Part shown: positions 45,489 through 56,703 of the stretch, piece after piece
Layout of the letters: every line of letters begins with the position of its first letter
How positions within the stretch are numbered: the stretch's first letter is position 1
DNA from: Siphonodentalium dalli
Lineage: Eukaryota > Mollusca > Scaphopoda > Gadilida > Siphonodentaliidae
Length of the DNA: 64,000 nucleotides
Direction: 5' to 3'
Assembly: GCA_032622095.1 (NCBI GenBank)
Contig: CP136064.1
Coordinates: 49,480,073-49,544,072, forward strand
Notes under the pieces: model-generated
Databases searched by the model: none
What the model was told of the DNA's origin: nothing
Seen by the model: the letters and a program-made list of their open reading frames with translations, nothing else
Program-made: the position numbers and the translations under genes

Positions 45489-45705
45489 TACAGTAATGCT
45501 CTAAGTAATTGACTCCTTAACCACAGCAGAATTATGGGTAACTTTTCAGGATTTAGTCGGAAATATGGCTTGTTGCCATTCATCGGAAAGCTCTCACTGA
45601 GAGCTTTCCGATGAATGGCAACAAGCCATATTTCTGACTAAATCCTGAATAGTTACCCATAATTCTGCTGTGGTTAAGGAGTCGATTAATTAGGGCTTTA
45701 CTGTA
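45489..45705. mobile_element. Fam-A MITE, copy 14 (duplicate of copy 13)
   Basis: Same sequence as 43841-44057, present by segmental duplication and not by transposition. Confidence 0.92.
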
Positions 45706-45911
45706 CTAGTAACATAAATTTCATAAAAGTCAGTAAAACAATTATCATCAATTTGAACTTGACCCATATTTTTATGTGGGTAATCCACATACACCGTACA
45801 AAATTTGAAAACAATCGGATAACTAAAATTATAGTTACCATCCGGAAACCATCTGGGATGGACGGATGTATGCCCGGACGGATGCATGCACAGACGGACA
45901 CGGGTGATTTA

Positions 45912-46224
45912 TATAGTTAAGAGGTTAAGATAAGAAAAAGTCGTCCCGGGAAGGGGGGCAATAAAACCTGATGTACATATCAATTAATTGAAATGAATGA
46001 CAACATACAAATCATACAAAGTAGACAAGAGGTGCCAAACCTGAGTAATTTAGTACCAGTTTCAGTGCACCTGAAACTGGTACTAAATTACTCAGGTTTG
46101 GCACCTCTTGTCTACTTTGTATGATTTGTATGTTGTCATTCATTTCAATTAATTGATATGTACATCAGGTTTTATTGCCCCCCTTCCTGATAGGACTTTT
46201 TCTTATCTTAACCTCTTAACTATA
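45912..46224. mobile_element. Fam-G palindrome, duplicate
   Basis: Same as 44264-44576, in unit 2. Confidence 0.88.
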
Positions 46225-46248
46225 GAAATACCTGAAGATATGGTGCTG

Positions 46249-46593
46249 GACATTTGCATAATGAGGTCCCCAGAGGGTGAATTTAGTGACGCTATCCCGC
46301 AAAGCGAATTAGCATCACCAAATTAATCCTCTGGGGAACTTATGCATGACCTCATCTGCTATTGGAGACCAAGATTTTGTTAAAATATTAATGTTTTTTT
46401 TTTATATATTGGGAATAAATATTATTTACACCAAGATGGTGATGTGCACCCATCTGGCACCTCGATTATGCATTGTGTCGTTAACTACATTTGGGGAAAT
46501 AGAGTTAATTTGATAATAACGATACTTTCCACAGAAGATCTGGCTTAATGAGGTCCCCAGAAGGTGAACTTAGTGATGCTAGCCTTCTGTGCT
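46249..46593. mobile_element. Fam-F MITE, copy 8 (duplicate of copy 7)
   Basis: Same as 44601-44945, in unit 2. Confidence 0.75.
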
Positions 46594-46937
46594 TAGTACT
46601 AGTATACCAAAAGCCATTGGATGACAACCAACTGTAAATTGACATAACTGCAAAAAAATCGTTCTGCCTGGTACATAACGGTGACCATCTATCACAAACA
46701 GTTTGTTTTCAGCTCTGTTTCTAATCTATTGATTTGCTATATTTGCCAACGTGATGAGAATTCAATGAGTTTTGTAAAAACAAACGATGATGTCCCACTG
46801 CTAATGACTGAATACACAACAGTATTGATAGCCTATCAGAAAAGATCAGTCATATCTGGTACTGGTATATGTAGGGATTACTAGTACATTCAGATGTACT
46901 TTGTCCTTCTATATAATAAATAAGATTGAAGTGATGG

Positions 46938-47129
46938 TTGCTTCACAATGTTGACTTGATCACAGAATGTTTATATTTGACATCGGGGTACCCATTAGTG
47001 AGAACGATAGGCTCAGGTTACCTTGAACCCGGCAGCTGGTTCATTTGGGACAAGGTCCAGTCTATTGTGCAAACGTTTACAATAACACTCAGTTACGCTC
47101 TTGGTTTGTATAATTATCAAAGAGGGTAA
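46938..47129 (+). other. Exon-like ORF, unknown
   Basis: The frame contains YPLVRTIGSGYLEPGSWFIW and then DKVQSIVQTFTITLSYALGL. A possible acceptor is at CTTGATCACAG (46965). A weaker frame before it (46681-46884) could join in phase through a GTATAT donor. The join to the 47165 exon does not work with the best donor (AGG|GTAATA), so a single gene model is not supported. Confidence 0.2.
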
Positions 47130-47164
47130 TAGCACATTTTAATAGTACATTTTTTGTTACATAG

Positions 47165-47389
47165 TCACTAGAAAGGCTAAAAGAATTAATACTGACATTA
47201 AACTTGTTGTCTGCCATTATTACTGTGACAGTTCTGTCTGTTTATTGGAAAGTTCTTAATGTCACTGGTGGTTCCTGGTCCAAAACTATGAAAGTACCAA
47301 AATGTGGTATAAACCTTACCATATCAGCGTTAGAAACACTCAGTTGCCTGTTCTTTCTATATACTGTCATCAAGATTATAAAATTCTAG
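47165..47389 (+). CDS. Candidate terminal exon of a small membrane protein
   Basis: Behind an acceptor with a good pyrimidine tract (TTTTTTGTTACATAG) the frame reads SLERLKELILTLNLLSAIIT, VTVLSVYWKV, a hydrophilic loop LNVTGGSWSKTMKVPKCGIN, then LTISALETLSCLFFLYTVIK and a basic end before TAG at 47387-47389. Two hydrophobic segments suggest membrane passes, and NVTG is a potential N-glycosylation site. Family not recognised; a chance ORF remains possible. Confidence 0.28.
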   Translation, partial: SLERLKELILTLNLLSAIITVTVLSVYWKVLNVTGGSWSKTMKVPKCGINLTISALETLSCLFFLYTVIKIIKF

Positions 47390-48360
47390 AAATCCATATG
47401 ATATGCCCCATGGATAGATTAATCGATGTTGTAGAAAAACCCAAAACGATCGTTTCAGACGATTTTTCGTGAAAATCGATCATATATTTTCCTGTATAAT
47501 CAGGTATATTAAAGAAATTAACAAAATAACATTTTCCTCATGCAAATTCTTTCATATCAGTACCAGCCAAAATCCTGGCAAACATAATCAAGGCTTCAGA
47601 AACGTGGGCACCCAAATCGGCCACTTTGAGATCATGAATACCAAAAGTTCCATGCGACTGATTCAGAAACATTGATTTATTGAATGTCATGGACAACTTG
47701 TTCCACATTAGCAAATTATATGAGAATTGAACAATATCCTAAAGTTTCATTTCTCAAATTTGAAACTGTGGGAGAAGTTTACTAAACAATGAAGGTACCC
47801 AAATTCAAAACAGTCCAATTTTTTCTAAGCCAAGAAAGGAGAATAACTCAGTGAAATTTTTGTTGTTATGGTCCATACACATGAATATTACACATTTATA
47901 GCAATAAATTGGTAAAAAAAATAAATTCAATTCTCTACTTTTTAAACTGTGGGAGGAGTTGATTACACAATGAAGGTACCCATAATGTTTGACGGACACA
48001 TGGATGCCCTGTCGGACAGAGGTCATTTCTTTTTTCCATGGAAAATTAAAATTTCATGGGGAAAAAAATTAGGAGGGTCCAAGATAGGGAGGATGAGAAT
48101 TGTTTTTATACTGGCCTCATACACACACACCATGTACCGGTAATCGACCAGAGGACCCACAAATGATTCCCAGCGTATAGCCAACATTGTCAGCAAGGGT
48201 TCTAGCATTATAGGTGCATTTTTTCTTCAGTAAAATATTAGATTTGGTAGAATGGACATCTTAGGTCGATGATTGCCAGCTAACTGCTGGGACCACTGGC
48301 TAACTGGGACCTTCAGATGTGTGTATTAAAGAGTGATAAAACCATTTTGTTACAGAGTAT
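47390..48360. other. Unassigned; diverged Fam-I-like stretch
   Basis: Repeated TTTGAAACTGTGGGAG / TTTAAACTGTGGGAGGAGTT and ACAATGAAGGTACCCA motifs (47.76 and 47.95 kb) suggest an old two-unit repeat. No gene seen. Confidence 0.45.
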
Positions 48361-48362
48361 GT

Positions 48363-48736
48363 GGCCCAACACTGTTTTATATGACATGCCAGATATGGGT
48401 TGTGCTAGGATGACACAGGGATGATGTAATGGTACTATAAACTTCAAATTGCGCATGCTCTCCGCCAAAGGGGTCCTAAATGGGGAGTGATTATCCCTGA
48501 ATCATATCAGTGCGACCCATGTCCAGCACGTCATATAAAACAACGTCGAGCCACAGACATGTGGCACGTCAGCACTGGACATGTAGAATGTAAGGTCGTG
48601 CTAGAGAAATTCTGATGAGCTAGTTAGTCTTATACATCGTGCTCCAGTCTTGCTATCTTGGACTTTGTCATTTTCCCAATAATTAGGCTGGTGCGACACG
48701 TCACCTGTGTCTAGCTCGACTAATAAACGGGCCAGT
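48363..48736. mobile_element. Fam-O Harbinger-like fragment, copy 2
   Basis: Matches the right half of the 8.24-9.02 kb element (CAAATTGCGCATGCTCTC, AATTAGGCTGG, AATAAACGGGCC end), more diverged; the left half is missing. Confidence 0.65.
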
Positions 48737-49014
48737 AGCTTTGGCAATCTGCGTATACCCATTCCAGTTTTATTTAAATTTTTTTAGGCCCTACTCAGCG
48801 TTGGTTTGATGCACAGTAAATATGTACACAAATTCATGAGGCCCAAACTTCTAACACTAAGCCCAACACTACAGTGTCATGGCCTAAAGCAGTTCCAGTG
48901 GATAGTCTCAATTTCCGCAATTCAATTTGTAACATTTTAAGAATGTGGGACAAAATAATAAGAATATAACATGAACAAATCTTTGGATGACACCAGATAG
49001 GAAATACAGTAGTG

Positions 49015-49187
49015 CCCTAAATAATCAACTCATTAACCACAGCAGAATTATGGGTAACTTTCAGGATTTAGTCGGAAATATGGCTTGTTGCGATGAATGG
49101 CAACAAGCCATATTTCCGACTAAATCCTGAAAAGTTACCCATAATTCTGCTGTGGTTAAGGAGTCGATTATTTAGGGCATCACTGTA
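49015..49187. mobile_element. Fam-A MITE, copy 15
   Basis: 173 bp, ends TACAGTAGTGCCC and GGGCATCACTGTA, central part shortened; the two terminal changes compensate (AGTAGTG versus CATCACT is a mirrored pair apart from one base). Confidence 0.88.
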
Positions 49188-49250
49188 TTAGTCAGGCATG
49201 TTTGGTTTATTTGGGGTTTATTGTTATTTCAGCCCTAACGCAATATCACA

Positions 49251-49776
49251 ACCTTGTCAGTTAGGAGCCTGTAAAGCTTCAAGATTACCGTAGGCCAAAA
49301 TAAAAAAGACCTGTGACCCGCCCGCCCGTATTCCGGCGCCCCCGACCATTTTCGTTTTATTGATTTTGCAAAATCAGTACGCATCCGATTTTATTTTCCT
49401 TGTAAACTGATTCATTTCCGAAAAATGGACACTTTGCGTGTACTGTTAAACCGGAAATTATATCACACTTTAGTTAGGTCACAGCTGAATCAAATTAATT
49501 TTTTCATATTTTATTCAATAAAACAATAAATTACACTACATGTATATTTTAATATTATGTACTTAGTTTTATTATTTTATAGTACATTAAAAACAAGGAG
49601 AAGAAGTCTGAGAGGGGGGGGGGATTCATATTAATTTTGAGCAAAGTTGGGAAAAAAAAAAAAGAAAAAAAAAAAGACACCCGCCTGCCCCTATTTTTTT
49701 CTTGCATGTCACCAGAAACACAGGTAACCCTATCACAACATTGTCAGTTAGGAGCCTGTGAAGCCTCAAGATTTGA
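49251..49776. repeat. Insertion flanked by a 40-bp direct repeat
   Basis: The flank ATTGTCAGTTAGGAGCCTGT plus GAAGCCTCAAGATT occurs at about 49251-49288 and 49737-49774. The roughly 450 bp between has GACCCGCCCGCCC, a G-tract and A-rich runs. It may be an insertion with duplicated flank, or a two-unit tandem repeat with different filling. Confidence 0.5.
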
Positions 49777-49779
49777 TTT

Positions 49780-50790
49780 GCGAATCGGGCGACTGATTTG
49801 ATTTGATCTGATCATAGGATTCGAATCACCCATCTTGTCATTCTCAAGCTTCAAGATGCCTTGTTTTAACTTTGTTCACACTCAATGAAGCAAGCACATT
49901 TGACGCAATGAATGCTCATGCTCAGCCTCCTTAAATCTGATATACTGGTATGTTTAATTAGAATAATGCCTAAAATTTTATGCAAACTCATTGTTTTGTC
50001 TTGTTTCATTGATTTGTACCATATAATACATCCCAACGACACAACAGTATTAATATACAGTGCATTTCCCATCTGTTCACACAACTTTAGGGCATCATTG
50101 GACATATTGAAAACATTTTACGAATGCGATATTGATAAATCAGAGAAACGGTATGTTTGTCCAGGCATTCTTTAAATGTACTTGCAGACTTACAATGTTC
50201 ATGATTTTCGAAACACAAACTGTACCAACCTTAATAATTTGATGAGAAGATGTTTTTCTAACTGAAACTTCCAGCTGTTCGCATTGGGTCTTATACGTTG
50301 TAACATGGTCCATCGCCCATCCGATGCCCTTGTAATTTTACCCTATTTTTCCCCAGTACAAATAGTAATTACATGTACTGCTGAATTGGTCTTCATAGCA
50401 TGTCATGAGTGTTGGGAATTAAATTCCCCAGGTTCACACAATTGGTATTGTTACCCAGCCAGGCTATATAATAACATGATTTTTAAAAGCCGTAACGGCT
50501 TAATATTGGCCTGACAGGAATGATTATATATACATGTAACTGCACGAGGGTCTATAAGTTGGCCGAGATGGAGTCAAAGGTGACCACGGGCTGTTAATCA
50601 TTCCGAGATGTCCTTTGATAAACCAGTCATGTTATTATTTTTATCACTGACTTGTCAATGTGCCGGGCTGGTGGGCCACATATCGGCCTGATGATGAACA
50701 GCATCTCATTATCTATCTATCTACACATATCTACATTATACCCCATACCTCAATGAACTAAGGACTATTAGGGGGGGCACATGGATAAAA
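49780..50790. other. Unassigned sequence
   Basis: Short open frames on both strands but no recognisable domain, splice-phase support or element ends. Confidence 0.4.
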
Positions 50791-50792
50791 GA

Positions 50793-50972
50793 TACAGTAA
50801 TGCCCTAAATAATCGACTCCTTAACTACAGAGAATTATGGGTAACTTTTCAGGATATAGTCGGAAATATGGCTTGTTGTGATTCATCCATACTAGTATTT
50901 CCGACTGAATCCTGAAAAGTTACCTATAATTCTCCTGTGGTTAAGGAGTCGATTATTTAGGGCATTACAGTA
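50793..50972. mobile_element. Fam-A MITE, copy 16
   Basis: 180 bp, diverged centre (GTGATTCATCCATACTAG); ends TACAGTAATGCCC and GGGCATTACAGTA. Confidence 0.87.
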
Positions 50973-51049
50973 CTTTTATGAATAAAAGAATTTTTGGGTT
51001 TTTTCATTTATTAAAACATTAAAATTAGGTACCATTAGTTTAATTGGCA

Positions 51050-51241
51050 CTATGGTGATTGGGCTGGAGGTGGTCGTGTGGAGAATCCCTGCTTAACCTT
51101 AGCAGGTTCATAGAAGTGTGTGCGGAGGGCATCCTTAAACAGTGTGGCGTCCTGGATAAGGGCTGCATCGTTTGGGATATTGTTCCAAAGAGAAATTGTT
51201 TGAGAATAGAAGGTGCTGATGTATTTTGAAAGATAGTCCAC
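51050..51241 (-). pseudogene. Non-LTR reverse transcriptase C-terminal remnant
   Basis: The minus-strand frame reads STFYSQTISLWNNIPNDAAL then FKDALRTHFYEP. The pattern S-F-x-(R/Q)-T-x-x-x-WN-x-(I/L)-P followed by a short F-K-x-x-L helix is the usual C-terminus of CR1/Jockey-like element ORF2 proteins. Upstream RT motifs are absent, so it is a 5'-truncated remnant. Confidence 0.55.
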
Positions 51242-51295
51242 GGTGTTTGCATGATGAAGTTATGCTATTTAAAAATGAAAGTGTCAATGACACTG

Positions 51296-54200
51296 TAGCT
51301 CAACTTTGAAAGGGAATAATTTCATGTTTGTGCTAATGGATTGAATTTTGAAATCCAAAATGGTCGCTGGCAACCATGTTTTTTCGCCGAATGACACCAA
51401 AATGAGTCGTTCCCATTTACATGTCAATGTCAACAGCTATGACAAATTTTATAATGATCTAACCAAAGGTAGGACCTGTAGCCTATGCCAAAGGATTTAG
51501 TCACGCAAAGAGTAAAATCCAAGATGGCTGCCAGTGGCCATGTTTTATGGCCGAATGACCCCAAAATGACTCGTTCCCATCTACATATCAATATTAACAT
51601 CCATGACAAATTTCAGGATGATCCAATCAAAGGTACGACATGTAGCCTGTGCAAAAGGATTTAGTCATGCAAAGAGTAAAATCCAAGATGACTGCTGGAA
51701 GCCATGTTTTTTGGCCGAATGACCCCAAAATGACTCGTTCCCATCTACATGTTAATATTAACATAATTGACCAATTTCATGATGATCAGACAAACAGTAC
51801 GGCCTGTAGCCTGTGCTAATGGATTGAATTTTGAAATCCATGATGGCCGCTGGTAGCCATATTTTTTTGCCGAATGACACAAAAATGACTCGTTCCCATT
51901 TACATGTCAACAGCCAGGACAAATTTTATAACGATATGACCAAAGGCACGACCTGTAGCCCGTGCCAAAGAATTTAGTCATGCAAAGAGTAAAATCCAAG
52001 ATGGCTGCTGGCAGCCATGTTTTTTGGCCTAATGACGCCAAAATGACTCGTACCCATCTATATGTCAATATTATCATCCATTAGGGTTGGGCGGTATTGA
52101 CGTTTTTAAAAACCGCGATTTTTCCAAAATAACACCGCGATTTACGGTTTTATTGAATATTATTTTACTATTGAAAAATACCATGTAAAATCAAATTTCA
52201 AACGCGAGATATAACACTCAGGGTTTTCGTTATGAGGGATGTAAAATTGTACACACTATCACCAGGCAGTAAATGATAAACTATTCTCAGAATGGCATGT
52301 GCCCATTCTATAAAGTTCCTGCCTTCTGGAATACGCAACAACATTGATTGAATTACAGGCTCAAGTTATCCTGATTACTCCATTGTTTACAAATCGGTAA
52401 GCGATGCACATTCCGGTTACGTTATAGCTAAGCACGTGCTCATAGGTTGATAGAGGACCTAGTAGAATTGGGCTAAGATGGTAGATTCTGGGTTGTCTGC
52501 AGTTTATCATACACTATGAATTACGGAACATTTTTAATTAACTTTTGAACACGGGAAAGATAATCATAATTTATCATTGAACAATATTGCAGTTCGTGTG
52601 TTTATTTGTCAAATTCTTGGCAGAAAAACACTAACATGTCAACTCTAGGATTGAGAGTTGAGACATGTTCCTTCCATGCGTCAAGTTTTAAGATATAATT
52701 GAATGACAAATACCGCCGAGTCATGAGTTAGAAAGTTTGGACAAAGTATCGCTCGTGACTTTACACCTCTACCAGGTTGGATTCTGAAGAAGATACTCCA
52801 TCGCTATACTTTAGCCCAAAATACAACCGTTGCGTCATTGGTTACAATAAAAGACAATGGAGACTTAAATTGGGAGCGACCGATAGCGGTCCGCTAAAGT
52901 ATTCAACTCAGTATTGGATTGTAATTTGAAACCGTCTTTTGAGGTGATAAAATTGCAGTTGCGATATATTGAATTTTTATTTTACACACGGTTTCAATAC
53001 GGTTTTTCTTTTCCAAACCGACTATAGCCAATATATTGAAATATCGCCCAGCCCTATCATCCATGACAAATTCATGATCATTAGACAAACAATTCGGCCT
53101 GTAGCCCGTGCTAATGGATTGAATTTTGAAATCCAAGATGGCTTCTGGCGGCCAAGTTTTTTTGCCGAATAACCTCAAAATGATTCGTTCCCATTTATAT
53201 GTTAATGTTAACATCCATGACAAATTTCATGATGATCCGACGAGAGATACGACCTGTAGCCTGTGTCAAAGGATTTAGTCATACAAAGAGTAAAATCCAG
53301 GATGGCTACCGGTGGCCATGTTTTATGGCCGAATGACCCTAAGATGACTCATTCCCATCTACCGGTACATGTCAATATTAACTTCCACCACAAATTTCAT
53401 GAAGATCCGACCAAAGCTACGACCTGTAGCCCGTGCTAAAGGATTTAATCATGCAAAGAGTAAAATCCAAGGTGGCCGCTGGCAGCCATGTTTTTTTGCC
53501 GAATGACGCCAAAATGACTCGTTCCCATCTACATGTCAATATTAACATAAATGACAATTTTCATGATAATCAGACTAACAGTACGGCCTGTAGCCTGTGC
53601 TAATGGATTGAATTTTGAAATACAAGATGGCCATTGGTGGCCATGTTTTTTTGCCAAATGACTCGTTCCCATCTACATGTCAATGCCCATGACAAATTTC
53701 TTAATGATCCGACCAAAGGTACGACCTGTAGCCCGTGCCAAAGGATTTAGTCATGCAAAGCGAAAAATCCAAGATGGCAGTCGGCGGCCATGTTTTATGG
53801 CCGAATGACCCCAAAATGACTTGTTCCCATCTACATGTAATTGTTAACATCCATGACAAATTTTATTATGATCCGACCAAACGTACGACCTGTAGCCCGT
53901 GCCAAACGATTTAGTCATGCATAGAGTAAAATCCAAGATGGCTGCCGGTGGCCATGTTTTATGGCCGATCGACCCCAAAATGATTCGTTGCCATCTACAT
54001 GTCAATATTAACATCCGTGACAAATTTCATGACGATCAGACGAACAATAGGACCTGTAGCCCATGCTAATGGATTGAATTTTGAAATCCAAGATGGCCAC
54101 TGGTGGCCATGTTTTTTTTCCAAATGACCCCAAAATGACTCATTCCCATCTACATGTCAATGTCAACAGCTATGGAAAATTTTATAATGATCCAACCAAA

Positions 54201-54319
54201 GGTACGACCTGTACTAAGCACGTGCTAAAGAAAATTATTGACGAATCACACATGCACACACACAACGGATACCAAGCCATATGGCAATAGCTCAAACTTT
54301 ACAAAGTAAAGTTGAGCTA
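51296..54319. repeat. Array-J: tandem repeat bounded by inverted TAGCTCAACTTT
   Basis: About 12 units of 150-170 bp. Each has AATCCAAGATGGCTGC..GCCATGTTTT, GCCGAATGACCCCAAAATGA, CTCGTTCCCATCTACATGTC, ATGACAAATTTCATGATGAT and ACGACCTGTAGCCCGTGC. Two alternating unit endings occur: GGATTTAGTCATGCAAAGAG and GGATTGAATTTTGAAATCC. TAGCTCAACTTT at 51296-51307 and AAAGTTGAGCTA at 54308-54319 bound it. The hAT-like element interrupts it. Confidence 0.88.
52074..53064. mobile_element. hAT-like non-autonomous element (975 bp), 8-bp TSD
   Basis: Element 52082-53056 with ends TAGGGTTGGGCGGTATT and AATATCGCCCAGCCCTA (15 of 17 paired), flanked by TCATCCAT at 52074-52081 and 53057-53064. The empty site is known from other Array-J units (ACATCCATGACAAA). 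An 8-bp duplication with T/CAGGG ends fits the hAT superfamily. No transposase is readable. Confidence 0.92.
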
Positions 54320-54687
54320 AAAACTATGTTAAAAGATTGAGAACGCCATATGAAGAGGTCAGGGAAATTGCAAAATGGAGCTACTAAACCTTAAATTAGG
54401 TATAAATAAACCTTGATCAAGGTTCTTCATGTCAGATCAGTTACCTGGACTGTCATGTAAGTTGTATAATGAATTTAATAAAGACGTACATTACTCCACA
54501 TTATTTGTATTAGTACGTACTGTACTGTATAATTCAAGTTCAATACAGTTTATTAGATAATAAATAACAAATTTATTTAAACACACAACAGGACCCTAAT
54601 TGAAGCAGAGCTTGTTAAATATGGAAGGGCCCTCATGGTAATATATATGCTCACATTCATTCTTATACTTATAATAGGGGGGTATCT

Positions 54688-55450
54688 GGAGAAGTCGGCC
54701 CCGCGCGAAGTCGGCCCCAGAGAAGTCGGCCCCATTAATTAGAACGGATTAAATCGGCTTAATTTTATTGATGAATTAAGTGTTTATTTAGGCTAATTAT
54801 GAGGTCCCCAACTTGGCAACTTAATTTGGTTGATTTAGTGTCGTGTTTGTGTAGGCTACTTGTGAAGTCCGCAATGTTTTCTTAGTTGTTATAACAATAT
54901 GAACTTCACTTATAGAAGTCCATAGAATGCAACAGATGTTCTTGCTGGACTCATCGAATATGTAACACAGGTAAGTGATTTAAAATTTGATAAAACATTC
55001 CATTTTTCTCAAGAATATGAACATTCATTTTTCAATATTTTCACAAGTATATAAGAATATACTTAAATCTTGTATATATAGTAATTTCACATATATGTAA
55101 ATATAATGTCAATATGTGATATATGAGCTTGTATGTTATATAATTATGTTGGTTTCGAGTGTGCTAACAAGCCATGCATCGCTAATCGACTCGATCAACT
55201 CGACCCCCATTCCAGTTGCTAGTAGTTCAATAGCTGTTTCTTCTGGAAAGGGGCAAATTTTTAACCTGTGGAATTTGTAGGCCTACAGAGACCGAGATTT
55301 AACGACAAGTCAGCTGCTACGAAAGATAGCCGTTATTGTTATATTGTCATTATCATTAGTATCATATTTCATATTCATAAAATAAATAATAATTTTAAAC
55401 AATAATTCTGTTATAAAATGGGGCCGACTTCGCGCGGGGCCGTCTTCGTA
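54688..55450. mobile_element. Fam-T element with GAAGTCGGCCCC ends
   Basis: Left end GGAGAAGTCGGCCCCGCGCG followed by two more GAAGTCGGCCCC units; right end complement GGGGCCGACTTCGCGCGGGG then CCGTCTTCG. The inverted ends are about 31 bp with few mismatches and much more GC-rich than the AT-rich body of about 700 bp. No coding. Confidence 0.75.
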
Positions 55451-56700
55451 TTCAATAGGGCCATTAGGGGTGCAGTTTGTGGAGAAGAAAAAAGGGGTTC
55501 CTCTACAAGGTCTAGTTCCGAGTGAGAGGTAATAAGGGGCCATGATAATAGGTGGGGGCTGATGGGAGGGTTGGGGTGACCTGTTAATGTTATAATAACT
55601 TATACCCCGGTACATGTATGGCTTGAAATTATAAGTTATGTTATGCATGTCCAAGTCCAAGGCATTAGGCAATTTAGGGTGAGTATTGTGATCAGAACAT
55701 GTATGGTCATATGATCTCAATGATCCTTGATCAAGATTTTGTAGCTAATTCAAGGTTTAATACATCAATTTCAGGATTTTCCTGACCTGATAAAGTGATA
55801 ATAATGTGTATTATAACTTGTGACTGGAAATCCCATCATGATTCATCATTGCATGTCAATATTGTCATGAGGTCAATTCTCTGAAATTTCTTTCAATTTT
55901 ATTTTTATAATTCTGATTTATAAAACAAAATTCACTTACCATTTCGTCCATTCTATAAATGTTTATATTGACATTAGTAAACAAACTGTAGCGTTAACAT
56001 ATTCAGAATTCCGATAATATAAGGTTTAACTGAACAATTCGATCAATTTTGCATCTGTTTATTTTCTGTCCTTCGTCATGTTAAGGTCGGAGGTCACCAC
56101 TTTACGGGAACTGTCGTAATTAACCTCGGCAATTTCCGATTTCCGTCGGAAACCTTTCATCGATTCATTGATTGGTGCTTTTTCTCCGAGAGATGGCTCT
56201 CTCGCTTGACATAACTTCGCGCGCTTTTAATCTAAAACTTCCGCATTGCGCTGCCAATGCACCCAATGCCGACCGAGACACACCTAACCCTAAGTTTCTT
56301 TTTTGACTCGTGAAATTTTGCCAGTTTTCTTTCTAAGGCTAGCTTCTTTCTGGTTTCACGAAGTCAATAAACAAACGAAGTTAGCCTGTGCAGCATGCAT
56401 GGTGCATAACCATAAAAGGAGAGTTTGATGTCTTATTCGATGAAACTTGAGAAAAAACAGTCAGGGTTTGGCCCTGTGTTTTTCTCGTGGAGTCGAGTGT
56501 GATATTTTAGATTCCTTTTGGGTTTTAACCAATATTAAATTGCAAAAAAGCTTAAGGTCGACAACAAAGAATTGTTGTACGACTCGCCTATTTTGCGTAC
56601 ATATTAAATGTGTGAATGTTTGTAAATTATAACGATCGAAGCCTTGCGGTGGAGGGGCACGTGGTGCCCCCCCCCCCCCCCCCCCCGGGTATGCACATGT
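55451..56700. other. Unassigned; CpG-richer stretch at 56.05-56.36 kb
   Basis: Around 56080-56360 the sequence is unusually CpG-rich for the window (for example TTCGCGCGC, CCGACCGAGAC). It could be an unmethylated promoter or first exon, but no ORF or downstream exon supports a gene. A C-tract of about 20 bp is at 56670-56689. Confidence 0.35.
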
Positions 56701-56703
56701 ACG

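Larger units (their letters stand above)
44971..46618. repeat. 1648-bp tandem duplication, unit 2
   Basis: Second unit of the tandem pair; all elements of unit 1 recur at +1648. Confidence 0.95.

Noticed and set aside
55310-55720. 136-codon minus-strand frame
   Set aside because: It crosses the Fam-T boundary, has low-complexity Asn/Asp/Thr stretches and no recognisable motif.
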